Shown here piece by piece: positions 22,401-34,722 of a stretch of DNA of 43,176 nt (position 1 is its first letter; every line of letters begins with the position of its first letter). This stretch comes from Nephromyces sp. MM_2019 (Eukaryota; Apicomplexa; Aconoidasida; Nephromycida). Position numbers and translations under genes: made by a program. The stretch is taken from assembly GCA_015657535.1 (NCBI GenBank), contig JADHZB010001360.1:1-43176 (forward strand), given 5' to 3'. Under the pieces are notes generated by a model. The model saw nothing but the letters and a program-made list of their open reading frames with translations. It had not been told where the DNA came from and made no database searches.

Positions 22401-25400
22401 TAAAAGCCATCGAAACGCAAAATGAAAAGAAATAAAAATATATTTTTTAAAAGAACTTATCAAGCATATGCAACGAAGTTTTCCATCGAAAAAACACGGC
22501 AAATTTCTGCGTTAAAAAATTCATTGACTAAGATTTTTTGGAGAAGTGGAGTGCACACACACATATTAACCAGGACAGAAAAAAAGCTACGGAGTATTCT
22601 TAAGGGAAAAACGTGCTACTGGCACAGAAAAAATAGAGAGGAAAAGACATTACAATGTATGACCACGATGATGTTGTTACAGTAGCTAAGATTTTAATCA
22701 AAAAAACATCAAAAAAGCCAGATAATGGCGAGAAAGCGTGTAATCACGATATTCTTACAGCTTCTAAAATCTCCATCCAAAAACTGCTTCACTAAAAAAT
22801 CCATTCCGTACTTCTTCACCAAAATTACATGAAAGTAAACGCATTAAAAAATACCACACAAAGTCAGTCATAACATAGATATACCAACAACTGCATCGAC
22901 GGGATCATTTCAAACTCTGGAAAAACAGACTAAAAAAGCATCAAGAAACACCAGATTTCTTCCCAAAAAAAAGTAATAGTTCTTCCATCTTCAATTTCGC
23001 ACACAACATTTCAACACATCAGGTTAAGAAGAGAATCTACCGGTACACTTCAAGCTCTCTTTAATGAGAAAAAAACCACCTTTATAGTCAGTTTAAGGTT
23101 TGCCTTTGCAGAATCTAGGTTAACACTCTTAAAGCATAGCGCGATAAACATCGCAGAAGCAGAACGCCATTCCGGATCCTAAATGAATTCACAGAAAATC
23201 GAGTTTTTGAAGGTTAAAAAACGCGTTTTATGATGAAATCTTCGCATGAAGAAGAGGCAACTTGCTTAAAGCCTAAAAATCTAATCTAGGAGTTGTGTTG
23301 TATACACTCGATCGAATCAGCAAGTTCCAGAGAAAAATCATCCTTTTAAGACTTGTATATTCTGCGACTTTTATAATATTAAAATCGTAATCGCCTGTTT
23401 CTATTTGGAACTTGCAGGTTTCTTGTAGCCTTTTTCTTTATGCATAGCTACCTAAAGAAAAAAGTGGAATATTCTCTGAGAGAAGTGGGTATGAATTGTA
23501 GGATGTTCTCTGAGAGAAGTGGGTGAAGATTCGCATTAGATGCTCTCAAAAAGTTGTACAAAACAGCAAAAGAAATATTTTTAGCCCAAACTTTTTCCAG
23601 AAATTATGGCTTTTGTTACAGAGAAAAACCTCATAAAATGCAATTTCATGTAGAAGTAAAACAACAGTGAATAAAAACTTATACCACATTCTTCATGTAT
23701 CAAGGAATAGTCTTTTTTTTGGTGCAAAAAGTCATACAGGAGCATTCCTTATGATAAGGATTATAGCGGAATAAAAATCCTTTTAAATTGAAATTAAGAG
23801 AATCTTCTATGGAATTTTTGCCATTTAAAAACCAAGATTTTCATCCCAACACACTCATATGCATTCAACATACAAATAACTTAGCAGGAGGGAAAACGCT
23901 GCCATGGATATCGCTTTAATACTATAGAGCAGTGCAGCAAGGTGACAAGAGGTGAACTCACCTCACACACATGCACGGCACATGCACTGTAAAACGGCTG
24001 AAAAAACTGGTATTCAAGAGAATTTTTTCCTTAATACCACATAGGTGTGTAGCAATGTGACAAACTGTGCCTACGCTTTACAAAAACACGCACACACACA
24101 CATAACATAGATATACAAGTTGAAAAAGCTCATAATCAGGAAAGATTCCTCCCTAATAATAGCGATGCATACACTAACAAAAGAGCTAAACACTCCACAC
24201 ACACACTGTAAAACAGACGAAAAAACTTCTACTCATACAATCTTTGCCCCTAACTGCATTACAGAATCTCATCAAATCAAAGAATTTTACTCCAAAAACT
24301 AGCAAAATGAGTGGGGGAAAATCTTTTTCAAAGCTGACACTTCTTCAAGTAATCATGCGAGTGCTCTACGCTTTTCATGGAATGCGAGAGGCGCTGCTGA
24401 TTTACTTCAGTCTGCCTTACTAAGCTTAGCCACGTAATAAGTTGCGTACTCAAGCTGTAAACCGACTAAACACAAGTACTACAAAAAACTCCGAGCATTT
24501 TATCCAAAATCCACGCTAGAAACCACTCTTTTAAAGGAAAGTTTATTAGTTTGCACAACACACAAGGAGAATTCAGTACAAAATATGACTTACTGGTTTA
24601 ACTCAACCATCTAGGTATGATAAAAAATTCTGCAAACAAGCTTATTACATCCATAAACTTCGACAAGACACACAGGGTACCTAGTAAAGCTCTTCAAGTT
24701 TATGTACTCCTAGTTTTCAAACAAGATATACTGAAGTAAGATGAAAAAGGGGTGAAAATTCCTGCATTTGACAGCAGCTAAAAGAAGACATAGCATGCAT
24801 TGAAGCCTTTCGTCTATATACCTTTACAGTATATACTACAGGCCATGGACGGACTTCAGTATTCTCGATAAGCTCAAGCTTCTTCACTAAAAACCGAATC
24901 TTTGATTTCGTCCAACCTTCCCATTTGCTTAGAATCTGGAAGAAATGAAGTACAAAATTTGTTGAAGAGAGAAGAGAGAAGCAATGATGAGGAAGTAGAA
25001 AAAAAAGGGAATATGAAGATGCTGGAGTTTAGAATTATTTAAAAAAAAAATGGAAAATAGCAAAGTGTAGATACGCTCAAAAAGGAAACTTATGTGCATA
25101 AAATCTCACACACATTAGGCGCAGAGTTATTATACACTCCAATTATCACACAGTATGAACTCTCGCTACCATACACACATTATAAACTTCCACTACCACA
25201 TAATGTACACTTCCACTTTCGCACACACACACACACACACACATTATAAACTTCTAGTACCACAAACATTGCGAGACACACACTACCAGAGAGATTGCGA
25301 AATATATATTGCCACACACAATACTACACAGACTCCCAAAAACACTACCACACACACGTTGAGCTCTTAACCACACATCTAGCTATAAAACTTAACAGAC

Positions 25401-28400
25401 ACATACACACATATCGCCAGCCAAAGATTCATCCAGCTCTTGAAATCTAAGCTTCCAGCTCCCCCCCAAAACATTATCCTCCACTTCAAAAGAAATCCAC
25501 AAAAGGCAAAAACAATTGCATCTTTCCCTCCTAGCATAAACTTCTGAAAACCTACACAAATTCTCTCCTAACTACGAGATATACACCAAAAAAAAAGAAG
25601 TTACATCAATTCCTCTTCTTCAGAGACTTTCCCATAAAAATGTCAAAATTCAGTAAGAAAAAACCATGAAAAGTACAGATAATCCCATCTTTATCCACAG
25701 AAAAATTGAAGATTTCTGCACACACACTGCGATTATCCTAAACAAGAAGATGATACCCTTATAACCTACTTTTTCGGTGAAAACAGACAAAAAAAAGCTC
25801 AGAATCTCTCCTTTTAACTAAGGAGTACCTGACTAGACTGAGCAAGCATTTGAAGCTCCAGAAAATACTTCCAATCTTTGAAGAAATCGACTGGCTCAAA
25901 AAGATTCTCCCAATTAGCCTCATTAGCTTCAATCAGTTTGATTAGTCTATGCCCCCTAGAAAACTCACTAATCATTATCTTCATGGTTGTCATCGTTACA
26001 TTATGCGTGGAATTCATTGAGGGAAATGCCGGTGTAATAATCGGCATTAAATGAAGTTGATCCTAAGAGAAGAAGAGGAAGAAACAAAGGAACAAGACGA
26101 TGAAGATGAACAACAAGATGAGACTGATTACTATTTTTTATCATCAGTTTTGGTAGAAGAAAGTGGGGTACTACTAGTTCTTACTGCTAGAGTGGTGTGG
26201 GAGTATGTGTGAGAGATACGCACACATAGACATAGCTGCAAATATAGACACACACATAAACACGCATATGAGAGTTGTTCAAAATCCACACGAAAGAAAA
26301 GCTATGAGTTTCCTTGCTTCTCAATACTTGAACGTGATGCCAGTATAGTTCTTGTTCATGGTAACACACACATATACACCATCAAAATCACCCTAAAAAA
26401 ACAGCCATCCAAACCTCTCTCTGCAACCAAACCACTTCCTAAAGCACCCATATAGAAACCTCATCTCTCATCTTTCCTTCTGCAAACTACACACAAACAC
26501 CCAGCTCTACAAGGATTCCATTCATTTCTATGAATTGACTCTGCGGAAAACCCCAAAAACATCAAAAAAAATAAAATTATCGCCCTTTTTGAAGAATCTT
26601 CAAACGCTCCACCTTATTCTCAGACTGACCTGATAGTTAATCTTCGGATTCCACACTTTAAAGCCCATCAATCCCGGAGTATTCTCCGCCTCCTTTATTC
26701 TACATAAAACTATGGGATTCCTCCAATTCCACTTCTCATAGACGCGGAAAAAACGCTCTATAAGTTGATTTGCGGCGTAGTTAGGATACAACTGGCAGAT
26801 TCTAGCCACCAGCAGAGCCCAGCTAACCCCCCCCAAATAACCCAAAACATTCGAATAAATCCCCCGATTTTCTGCCCAGAATTTTACACATCGCAGTGTT
26901 ACTCTAAAAACCTCTTTATTTGGCACTAACCTGTGAAAAAAGCATCAAAAAGAGGGTGAGAATATCAAAGAGGAGGTAAAATGCTAAAAAAATTATGAAA
27001 CTATTGAAGACAGGAAAGAAAGGGAGAAAGAAACAGCAGAGCGAGTGGAGTGGGAAGATGAGCAACGAGGTGGGGTTGGGCGGGGGGGGAGTAGATAGAT
27101 GGAGAGTAGGAGGGGGAGTGGGAGTCGGAGGCGGAAGAGAAGATAGAGATGGAATAGAAGCTGAATGTGGAAAAGGAGTGAGAGGCGGTGATAGAGGTAA
27201 AATGGAAGAGGAGGCGGAAAAAGAAAAAAATGCAGTAGAGGATGACGAAGGATATCCTCAGCTATTCTCTATATTAAGCATATATCGACTTCTTCCACCA
27301 AAACAAAGGTAGAGAAGCTCAATATGCTGTAGTTCTAGCACTTAAAAGGCAAATACCAATAAGCAGAAAACAACGGCAGTTTTTCGTTGTTCCATGATTT
27401 TCTGGGAAACTAATTTTGATGGCATCTTCAACCCTCTTTTCGAGGTATACTCTCTTAAATCCGAAGAAGTAGCCTCCAAAAGTTTCCTCCCTCTTTTAGT
27501 TTTCAAGCCAAAAAAATCGCAGAAGCAGCCAAGAAACATGAACAAGCAAGTATAGAAATCAGTTAAGTTTCTCGTTATTGAGTAGCCTTGGCTCTATTTT
27601 TTAGTAAAATAAATAGTGCTGTGAAGCTCTATTCTCCTAATGAAGTAATTTTGTGTTTCTGGAGGTATAAATGCCTAAAAAGATTATATTTTTAATACAC
27701 GCATGAAAGCATTAGAATGCTTCATTTTGGCCGCAAAACCGCTCAGTTTCATCGTTTCGCACACACAAATATCCAATTTCCCAGATTTATATCTTTTTTC
27801 ATACAAAAAAGCACTCAACTTCCCCCCAAAGCGACCAACACACACCACCACCTCACCCTCTCTCCAAACAAAAACCCCAGAAAACTTACTTTAAGATCAT
27901 ATCAGCGACCCTACAGCCATTCAACGATCTCGCCGTCTTATCGTCTACATTCGTCAAAACATCATCCTCTTCCAAAGTAGTTAGAGTAGGTGGTATGCTC
28001 CGAGTTGCTAAGCGAGCAAAGAGCAGATCGATATCTACGTTATCGTATGTTAGCTTAATAATTGGCGTGTAAGCATCAGGAACAGCTTGAAGATTTGAAA
28101 CGTTGGGATCTTGAAGAAGCTTCGCGTAGAATATACTGAAGAAGCCTTCCCTAGTTATCTGATGTGGAACAACACACAAAGTATCGATATCGCTACTCTG
28201 TGAAACTACTCCCAATCTGTACGATCCAAAGGTAAAGATATGACCACCAGAAGCGCGAGCTTCATCTTCAGAAAGACCTGCAAAAAGTAGAAGTGTTTTC
28301 AGCTGGAGAAACACACACACTGAAACTATGAGATAGAAATACATACATACAAACCAAAATTTGCCAAGTTCTTCCTCTTCTTTGCAAAAACCCCTCATTT

Positions 28401-28842
28401 CAACACACTTCAAAGGCATTCTCAGGTTTCCTGTGTGTTCATCAAATATCAAAAATCAACTTGAAAATGAATTCAGCCACTCTTACTAAGCTTCAACCTT
28501 AACTATATATGAAATCTAACCTTGCTCGAGCGACGTTTCATATATCCATTCAACCAGAATCTTATTTAAAGACTGTAAAATCTCCTTGCGACGAGTAAGA
28601 CCTAGTGGAGTCTCATAGAGAGCTCGTTCTTTCATATATTCAATCAATGAATTGGTGAGTTCAGAGTCCCTGGGAGTAGGATAAGCTGTGGAAATCGGTG
28701 CAGTTATACCATATTGATAAGGTGTGCCATCTGAAGAATTTAAACTAGAACTTTGAGGAGTTTTTGGGAAAGAAGCAGATGCAGCCCTTGAGAGATTTGA
28801 TGAATCTTGAATAGGTGAAGTAGAGGAATAGGGCCTCTTCAT
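19418..28842 (-). CDS. PAP: Poly(A) polymerase, canonical nuclear type
   Basis: It adds poly(A) tails to cleaved pre-mRNA 3' ends using ATP. Ten exons on the minus strand: 28521-28842, 27890-28277, 26630-26930, 25829-26062, 24822-24935, 23080-23178, 22058-22087, 21295-21463, 20880-20933, 19418-19731. Every junction keeps phase and the total is 2025 nt, giving 674 aa and TGA. The N-terminal family motif YGITAPIS is present. The nucleotidyltransferase site FGSYRLG (124-130) is followed by D137-I-D139, and the third catalytic aspartate is D191 in VDIDLLFARL. The central domain has RSLNGCRV, GGVSWALLVARICQLYPN and LMPIITPAFPSMNSTHNV. The RNA-binding part follows (WEGWTKSKIRFLV, then the exons at 23080-23178 and 21295-21463). 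The tail (about 553-674) is Ser/Pro-rich and poorly conserved. The start is the ATG at 28842. An upstream frame lacking a stop extends a little further, so an extra 5' exon is possible. Confidence 0.93.
23472..23524. repeat. Two copies of a palindromic 19-mer in an intron
   Basis: The 19-mer ttctctgagagaagtgggt occurs at 23472-23490 and again at 23506-23524. Each copy contains the inverted repeat TTCTCT-G-AGAGAA. Both lie in the poly(A) polymerase intron between the exons at 24822-24935 and 23080-23178. Confidence 0.85.
25140..25375. repeat. Diverged tandem repeats built on cacacattataaacttc
   Basis: Modules containing acacattataaacttc followed by a variant of tagtaccaca recur with spacing of roughly 30-60 bases. 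A pure CA run lies near 25206-25226. The whole block lies within the poly(A) polymerase intron 24936-25828. The open frame across it is low-complexity Thr/His and is not a gene. Confidence 0.7.
26931..27889. other. Long poly(A) polymerase intron with a purine tract
   Basis: This is the 959-base intron between exons 2 and 3 of the poly(A) polymerase gene, bounded by gtaagt and ttttttcacag on the minus strand. At about 26995-27275 the plus strand is almost entirely purine (ggagg, gaaga and gggggg runs), so the transcribed pre-mRNA is C/U-rich there. The remainder shows no structure that I can interpret. The Gly/Glu/Arg-rich plus-strand open frame in this tract is composition-driven. Confidence 0.75.
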
Positions 28843-29764
28843 CTTTGCATCCTTTTCTTTATGCTTCTTCAAGTCACTGTTGAACAGAACATCCAGGCCA
28901 AGTCAGGCAAGAAGAAAGGAGACGGTATCAAGTGCTGCATGCTGTAGGAGAAAAGAATATGTACTTTCTTATCAGGGAGAAAGGGTCGTTTGGGGGAATG
29001 GATAGTTCTCACACGGAGGGAATGAGTGGAAAGAATAGGGTAAATAGTGAATAAGGGGGTATTTCGGCGTTTCCTTCCTTTTTTATCAGCAAGCATGTTT
29101 GAAGCAATCGCAGATCAGAAAGGTACAAAAAAAACTTTCCAAAGTTCTGCTAGAAAACTCACAACTCCAACGCAAGCACATTATAGCAATAGTGCGGGAA
29201 AACTTATATGAGGGGGGGGATGGTGATTTTGATTATGATGGAAATCTAATATTAATTACACACAAACTGACATACCCAAGCACACTGACATACACACGCA
29301 GTGATACACACACACACTGACACATACACTGACATACATACTGACATATAAACTGACACACACTGATGTACACACTGCTAAACACTTACATATACTGCTC
29401 CACACATTAACACATCTCCACACTCTTCTCATATATGAGTTTTTACACACTACCCCCTCACATCAATTTCCCCACAAATTACCAAATGCAGAAAAGGAAT
29501 ACCTAATTCAGTACAACCAAATCGCCATATTGCGCACACGAAAATGAATTTAAACCAGACACATTAAAGCCACAAAACAACTGCTCAAACATATACTAAT
29601 TGCCATACACATGACAAATCAAACATCATCACAAATTTCCTATACAAAATTTTACTGCAAAAAGGAGTACTTCCTGCATAAAATTACGCTAACTTCTAAT
29701 CATCACAACACGGCATCCGATAGATACTTACCGTCTTAAACCGATAGAAAAACTACAAATTTAC
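28843..29764. other. Upstream region of poly(A) polymerase with repeat block
   Basis: This region holds a minus-strand open frame at 28869-29096 that begins with ATG (MLADKKGRKRRNTPLF). It could be 5' leader or a short upstream exon, but it does not join the coding frame in phase by any splice I can see. It also holds the 29261-29400 repeat and an inverted repeat near 29725. Promoter elements are not identifiable by eye. Confidence 0.35.
29261..29400. repeat. Diverged 12-16-bp repeats with core cactgacata
   Basis: A core of acactgacata or cactgaca recurs about nine times at 12-16-base spacing, with CA runs between (29271, 29287, 29311, 29325, 29339, 29353 and onward). It lies upstream of the poly(A) polymerase start. 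The translations are low-complexity. Confidence 0.8.
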
Positions 29765-30660
29765 TGCATTCAGACTTCTATCGGTAAGAACGTATCTTCT
29801 TGAATCAAACACCCACAGCATTGCCAAATGTTGATATTCTAGTTTCAGCGTCTGAAAGCCCTCTAAGCTGCTCTAAAATTTAGCAGCATAGCGTATGATA
29901 TACTGCCTTAAATACACCTTTCATACGCTCCACTCTTGCCCATACAACCTAGGTAAACGCTATCTACTGAATGATATTGATTAGGAGATAAAAGTAAAAT
30001 ATATATTGAACTTGATACTTTACTCTAGCTGTTTTACATAGAAGCTAACGTATTCTTTGGTAAATAAGTTTTTTTTGTTGGTAAGTAATGGCAACGTTCA
30101 GCTAGGGTGCGTTGAGGTATATCTTCACACCCATAAGAATAGTGTTAACGCAGGTAGCTAAGGGGAGTATCTACAAAATACACTCATAGTATCACTGGAA
30201 TTAATCAATCCAAACCTTTAGGATTCCAGGATGATTTCATCAAACAGTATTTTCCCCCAATGGATGACTCACAAGATGGTAGTTCGGATTACCAGGTTGT
30301 ACGTGCGACACACACACATTGCCTATCTGTAATGAAAGCTTCGTAACGCCCCCCACCCACCACGCAGCAACTACAGGAAACAGGCCACAAGAGATAGCTT
30401 GTACCTTGAAGAAGTTGAAAGATTGCTGTTGTGACAGCTGTCTTTTTTTGTTACGCTGTATGTACACTAGCAAAAAGGGCGTGAAGGTGTGAAGTGAGAA
30501 AAAAAGGGAAATCTACCCTATTTTGTATTCAAATGAATATTACTCCCCAGGTGACACGCAATACATCAGTGTGCTGCTTCTATTAGAACAAACTATACAC
30601 TGTATAGAAAGAGCTGCAGTATTTTGTCTGAGTTGAAGTCTTATCTATGGGGTGTGACCA
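29765..30660 (-). CDS. Tentative multi-exon gene, unidentified
   Basis: A chain of short minus-strand blocks keeps phase from one to the next: 30601-30660 (WSHPIDKTSTQTKYCSSF), a small block near 30555-30580, 30405-30466 (IQRNKKRQLSQQQSFNFF), 30273-30326 (HVQPGNPNYHL, gtgagt donor), 30131-30170, 30038-30101 (ERCHYLPTKKTYLPKN), a small block near 29930-29950, and 29765-29872 (36 codons, EYQHLAMLWVFDS). The exons are short, and I chose the open frame in each, so the consistency could partly be selection. An upstream Pro-rich stretch at about 30740-30860 could be its N-terminal part. No start, stop or family can be assigned. Confidence 0.3.
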
Positions 30661-30734
30661 CTTTGTGTGCGTGAAGAGTACAAGGACTTTTGCCTACTTT
30701 GCAGCATTCTATGGGTGGTGTATAACTTGTTACC

Positions 30735-30905
30735 TTAAGGGTTTGGGGGCGGTGGTTAGGTGGGGGGTGAGAGCGGTCGGGGTTGGGGGGGTTCAGGGGT
30801 AGGAGGGGGGGTTGGGAAGCGGCTCAATGGGGTGAGGTGGTGGTGCTGAAGGAGCAGCTGCTGTAGCATGGGGGGAAAATGGGGGGTTTTCGGAGGGGCT
30901 TATAA
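30735..30905. repeat. G-tract-rich block on the plus strand
   Basis: Many runs of three to seven G residues lie within 170 bases (for example ggggttgggggggttcaggg and gtaggagggggggttgg). This density allows G-quadruplex folding on the plus strand. Read on the minus strand it is Pro-rich in all frames. It lies between the two tentative exon clusters. Confidence 0.8.
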
Positions 30906-31249
30906 CCACAATGCCTCATATTATATAACTACTGCATTGTAAAATTCATGAAGCAACCCTTTAGATTTTTTGCAGCTTTCATCTACTGCTCAAAACAAGA
31001 GGAAGAAGCGTAGCAGCAATTTTTTTTCCGCGCTGCTGCTTCTAAACCCTTAGAACTCCATCCCTATCTTCGCAAAAAATTGATGCAATATACCTTTACG
31101 CTACCAAAAAATTTTGCTTATAACCTTTTACGTTGCTATTGCTGCGTCTAGCCGCTAGTGTGTAGACTGATTAAACCAATATCGATACATCATATATATA
31201 GCATTAATCTAGTGTTGATAAGTAGACTAGAAATGTCCGTTTATTCCAG

Positions 31250-33971
31250 AGGAAAATCCTTTATTTTAGCAGTCCATTAAGCGTAAAAAAGTCTTTACTT
31301 CCTCATGTTTCCAGGTGTCCTTTCTCATTAATATTTATGTGACTTTGTGCTGTTAGTGCATAAGTTTTCTTTTGATTTTACAGTTGAAAGATAAAAAGTT
31401 ATCCATACACCTTAAGATGTCTCGAGCTAAACTACCGCCTCTCGAGTAGCTTCAAATTTGCATCACTCGCAGTTGAAATGAACAATTCTTTAAAGTCTAC
31501 ACGAAAAAAGGGAATACTGAGGCTTGTGCATGACTTCTTGGGGAGAGACTACGAAAGTCTAAAAATACCGTCTCCCATCCACTTCATATACTATGATATA
31601 GGCCTGCTACATCACTCCGGTTAATGCAAATTTTGAGGTATAGATGATGCTTTTCAGTTGGTTCTCACATTTTCTAGGACTGCCACTTATATCCTTGAGT
31701 TATTGCTAGTAATTTTTGTATGTGATGACTAGTTGCTGGTATTGTTTGTTGTATGATAACTTGTTTCTACTATTGTGCGCGTTTGTGACGCAAAAACATA
31801 AAAAATGTGCTCTACCATGCAATTGCATATGAGCAAAACTCATATTCCAAGATATATTTCACAGGTGACAAAAAAAATAGGTAAGCATCTAAGGGCAATT
31901 TTGGATTTTTCCTCACAAGAAAAAGTATGGAGCGCAATCAAGCTTTCCGCACTAAAGTACTAAGCAGTTGGCCCTATATATATTATTAGGTCTTTGGTAT
32001 TTTTCAAAATCAATGGCGCGCTAGTTTGCATGATTCCTCCTGATATGGAATTTTATTTTTATAATTGTGGGTATGCGCAGGTAATGTAGCAATTTCTCTT
32101 CTTGAACCTGTGTAGGAGGCTCAAAAGCGTATATTTTATAGATTCCGCTATCGGTGATTTTATTCAGCTTATTAGACCTATTTTTTAGGTGAAATTTATT
32201 GGGATTGTATTGGTACAAGATTCTGATGTGCGTATTCCATTGTGTAAGATTAGAAGGTCAGTGAAGTTATGTGATACCGTTAAGGGTGGTATGCTGCGTC
32301 TCTTTTCTAAGCAGAATAACAGATTTGAATTGCTTATCGAGAAAAATACTATAAAAAAACTCCTAAAGCTATTATCGACTTGAAAATGATTTCTATAAGC
32401 GGTTTTTGATGAATTACGAACTGTTGATTGTGATATACAACATAAGGTGACTTCATTATCTCCAACTGTAATGTGTAAATTCGGTGTGTGTTTTACTGAG
32501 AAAAGCTGAAAAAAGAACCAAGTTATTAAGGCTTTGGAGTAGGTACTGACTGAATCATAAATGTTCAGCTTAGTTGAAAATAGAGCTTACAGCTGTAAAA
32601 TAGGTGAAAACGCGGTTTCAATGCTTTTAATTTTATTAATTCGCTTTTTTTATGGTTTTGGTAGTTCAGCAGTTCACAGGCTATTTTTCCACAAATAACA
32701 TTACTCAAAATATCTCAAATTTCTGCTGTACACGAAAAGATGCTGCCTTTGCCGAGAAATATTGTCAGGAAAGTAGCAGTCGTGAATAGTAGGTGCTAGA
32801 GGAGTAACAGAACAAGACAGACTCAAAATAGCATATAGACTCCATTAGCATGACGATAGTGATATCAGGCCAAAAGAGGTGAGAAAATAAACCGGAAAAA
32901 ATAGTAGAGTTGTAAATTACAGACGCTGAATGCATGTTTTGGGTGGTTTTCCCGGCAAATTTTCATCTTTGCATTGCAAATCCTTCCAGTCAGTGAAACC
33001 AAAAAACAGCTAGTCCAGATGTGAATCAATGTTGTGAACTGAATCAATTATTCTTTTGAAAATCATAGTATCATCCTAGCGAAACCATGGTCAAGCCTGA
33101 TAAAATTTACTCAAACATCATTATCACGTCAAGTATTCCAAGGTATAAGCCTAAGATAACCTCTGAAAGTTATTAAAAATAAAGGTATTAATAATAAAAA
33201 AAACCTAACTTCCAATAAAACAAAAAGTTTCGCTGATTTGCATTTTTCCTATAAATTGAAAAAAAAATACTTTGCCTTGAGGTTATAATCTCGGTGGACA
33301 ATCTCATAACCCTTCATAAAAAAAATCCCACTCAAATATGGCGCCTTGACTCTTCTCTGACTTTCTTTCATTGCGAACTGCCGCGTAGTGCATCATGCAT
33401 CACAGTCACCTGAAGTGGTTTGTAAAAAAAAGAGAGGTTTACCCACTTTCCTTGTCAAAATTGCTTGAATGCGAGAGAATGGAAATTTTACACATATGAA
33501 GGTAAATAATTACAGAAATTCCACTAGTTAAACGCAACAAGCAAAAGTGATGACAGTGATTCTTGCTATAATATACTCGTAATTTGGTATATCAATATAT
33601 AAATATGTAAATGTGTGAATGTGTGCATGTGTGAATTTGTAAATTTGCGAATATAAAAATATTTTAATATATGAATACATAAATAAATATGAGTGCGTAA
33701 ATATGTATGTGCATATAAAAATATGTATATACGCACGTGTACGTATACCTCTATTTATGTCATCGTATTTATACATTACAATACACAGCATAAGCCATAT
33801 GCATATATCATTACAATTTTTTTTTACTTTCTACTAGTATTAAATAGAGAGTTCTCGTTACAGGAGGTTTTTGGGTGCATAGTCAGTAGAAAGCTGCTCA
33901 GTAAAGTAGAAAGTTCAATGATTACACCACTCCCAAGAGCTGTTGATGGTTATGCATCACTTTTCGCTTGA
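31250..33971 (+). CDS. Tentative plus-strand exon cluster, unidentified
   Basis: Blocks with good acceptors on the plus strand: 31250-31282 (tttattccag, RKILYFSSPLS) joins in phase to 31384-31449 (ttgattttacag, ending KLPPLE and TAG). An ATG frame of 48 codons lies at 31478-31624 (KKGILRLVHDFLGRDY). Other blocks are 32189-32383 (65 codons after ttttttag), 32673-32788 (acceptor ttcagcag, CCTRKDAAFAEKYCQE) and 33864-33971 (ctcgttacag, containing SRKLLSKVESSMITPLPRAV, stop TGA). The internal stops mean that this is at least two transcription units or a wrong chain. Nothing is recognisable. Treat it as exon candidates, not a model. Confidence 0.25.
33560..33770. repeat. Degenerate AT/GT-rich repeat tract
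   Basis: Imperfect units such as aatatgtaaatgtgtgaatgtgtg follow one another for about 200 bases (tatataaatatgtaaatgtg, catgtgtgaatttgtaaatt, gcgtaaatatgtatgtgc). It is low-complexity. The Tyr/Ile/His-rich translations are artefacts. Confidence 0.75.
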
Positions 33972-34254
33972 GTTTCTGAAGGCAATTAACTTGCTCTTTC
34001 TACATCGAGAACGCAGAGACACCGCAAGGATAAACTAAGTAGCTGACTGCAGCATAATGATAGCACAGTTGTCTACAACACAATATATTTGTTTTAATTT
34101 GACAAAAGCGAAGAAGCTGGAAAGTAGCTGGTGTCTCGTTACTCATGCCGGGCAGGAAATACCGCATTGTGGCCATAAGATGAGCCACTTCTTTTAGTAT
34201 TCGGTGTGTGTAAATTCAGGTGGATTGAAACGTATCTTTGAGTATAGTTCACAC

Positions 34255-34575
34255 CAAATGGCGAGTGTGTGTAGGTGCGTGAGCGAACGAGCGTGTTGGT
34301 GAGAGAGTTAGCACGTTAGTGGCTGTGATAGTGAGTGTGAGTATGTATGCGAGTATGTGTGTGAGTGTGACAGCGAGTCATGATGTTAGTCTGTTGGTGA
34401 GTACATTCTTATATGATTGTGTTAGTTGGTTGGAGTGTTTGTGTGTTAGTTTATCGGTGTGTTAGCGTTTCACTTTTTCACCGCATTACTTTCTCATTGT
34501 GTTTAATTTGTTAATCCATCTCCGAATTAATGTGTGTTGTTGTAGTTTACCACCAAGTTGGTGTGTGTTAGTTCA
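34255..34575. repeat. GT-rich imperfect repeats (gtgtgagt/gttagt)
   Basis: Short units of gtgagtgtgagtatgt, gtgtgttagt and gttggtgagt recur through about 300 bases with no coding frame. Like other GT-rich stretches in the window, it is a decayed microsatellite. Confidence 0.7.
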
Positions 34576-34722
34576 TCACAGCACCCATTTAGTGTGCGTT
34601 AGCCCGCAAACCACTGAGTAACTTCTTTTGTTGAACCAGCGAACCCAAAACTGGTGAACCCACTGAAGAAAAATCGCCACATTCCCGCCAGTTTTTCAGC
34701 ACAGCAGCCGGGGCGGCATACA

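Noticed and set aside
26995..27312. 105-codon Gly/Glu/Arg-rich plus-strand frame
   Set aside because: It is a composition artefact of the purine tract inside a well-defined poly(A) polymerase intron.
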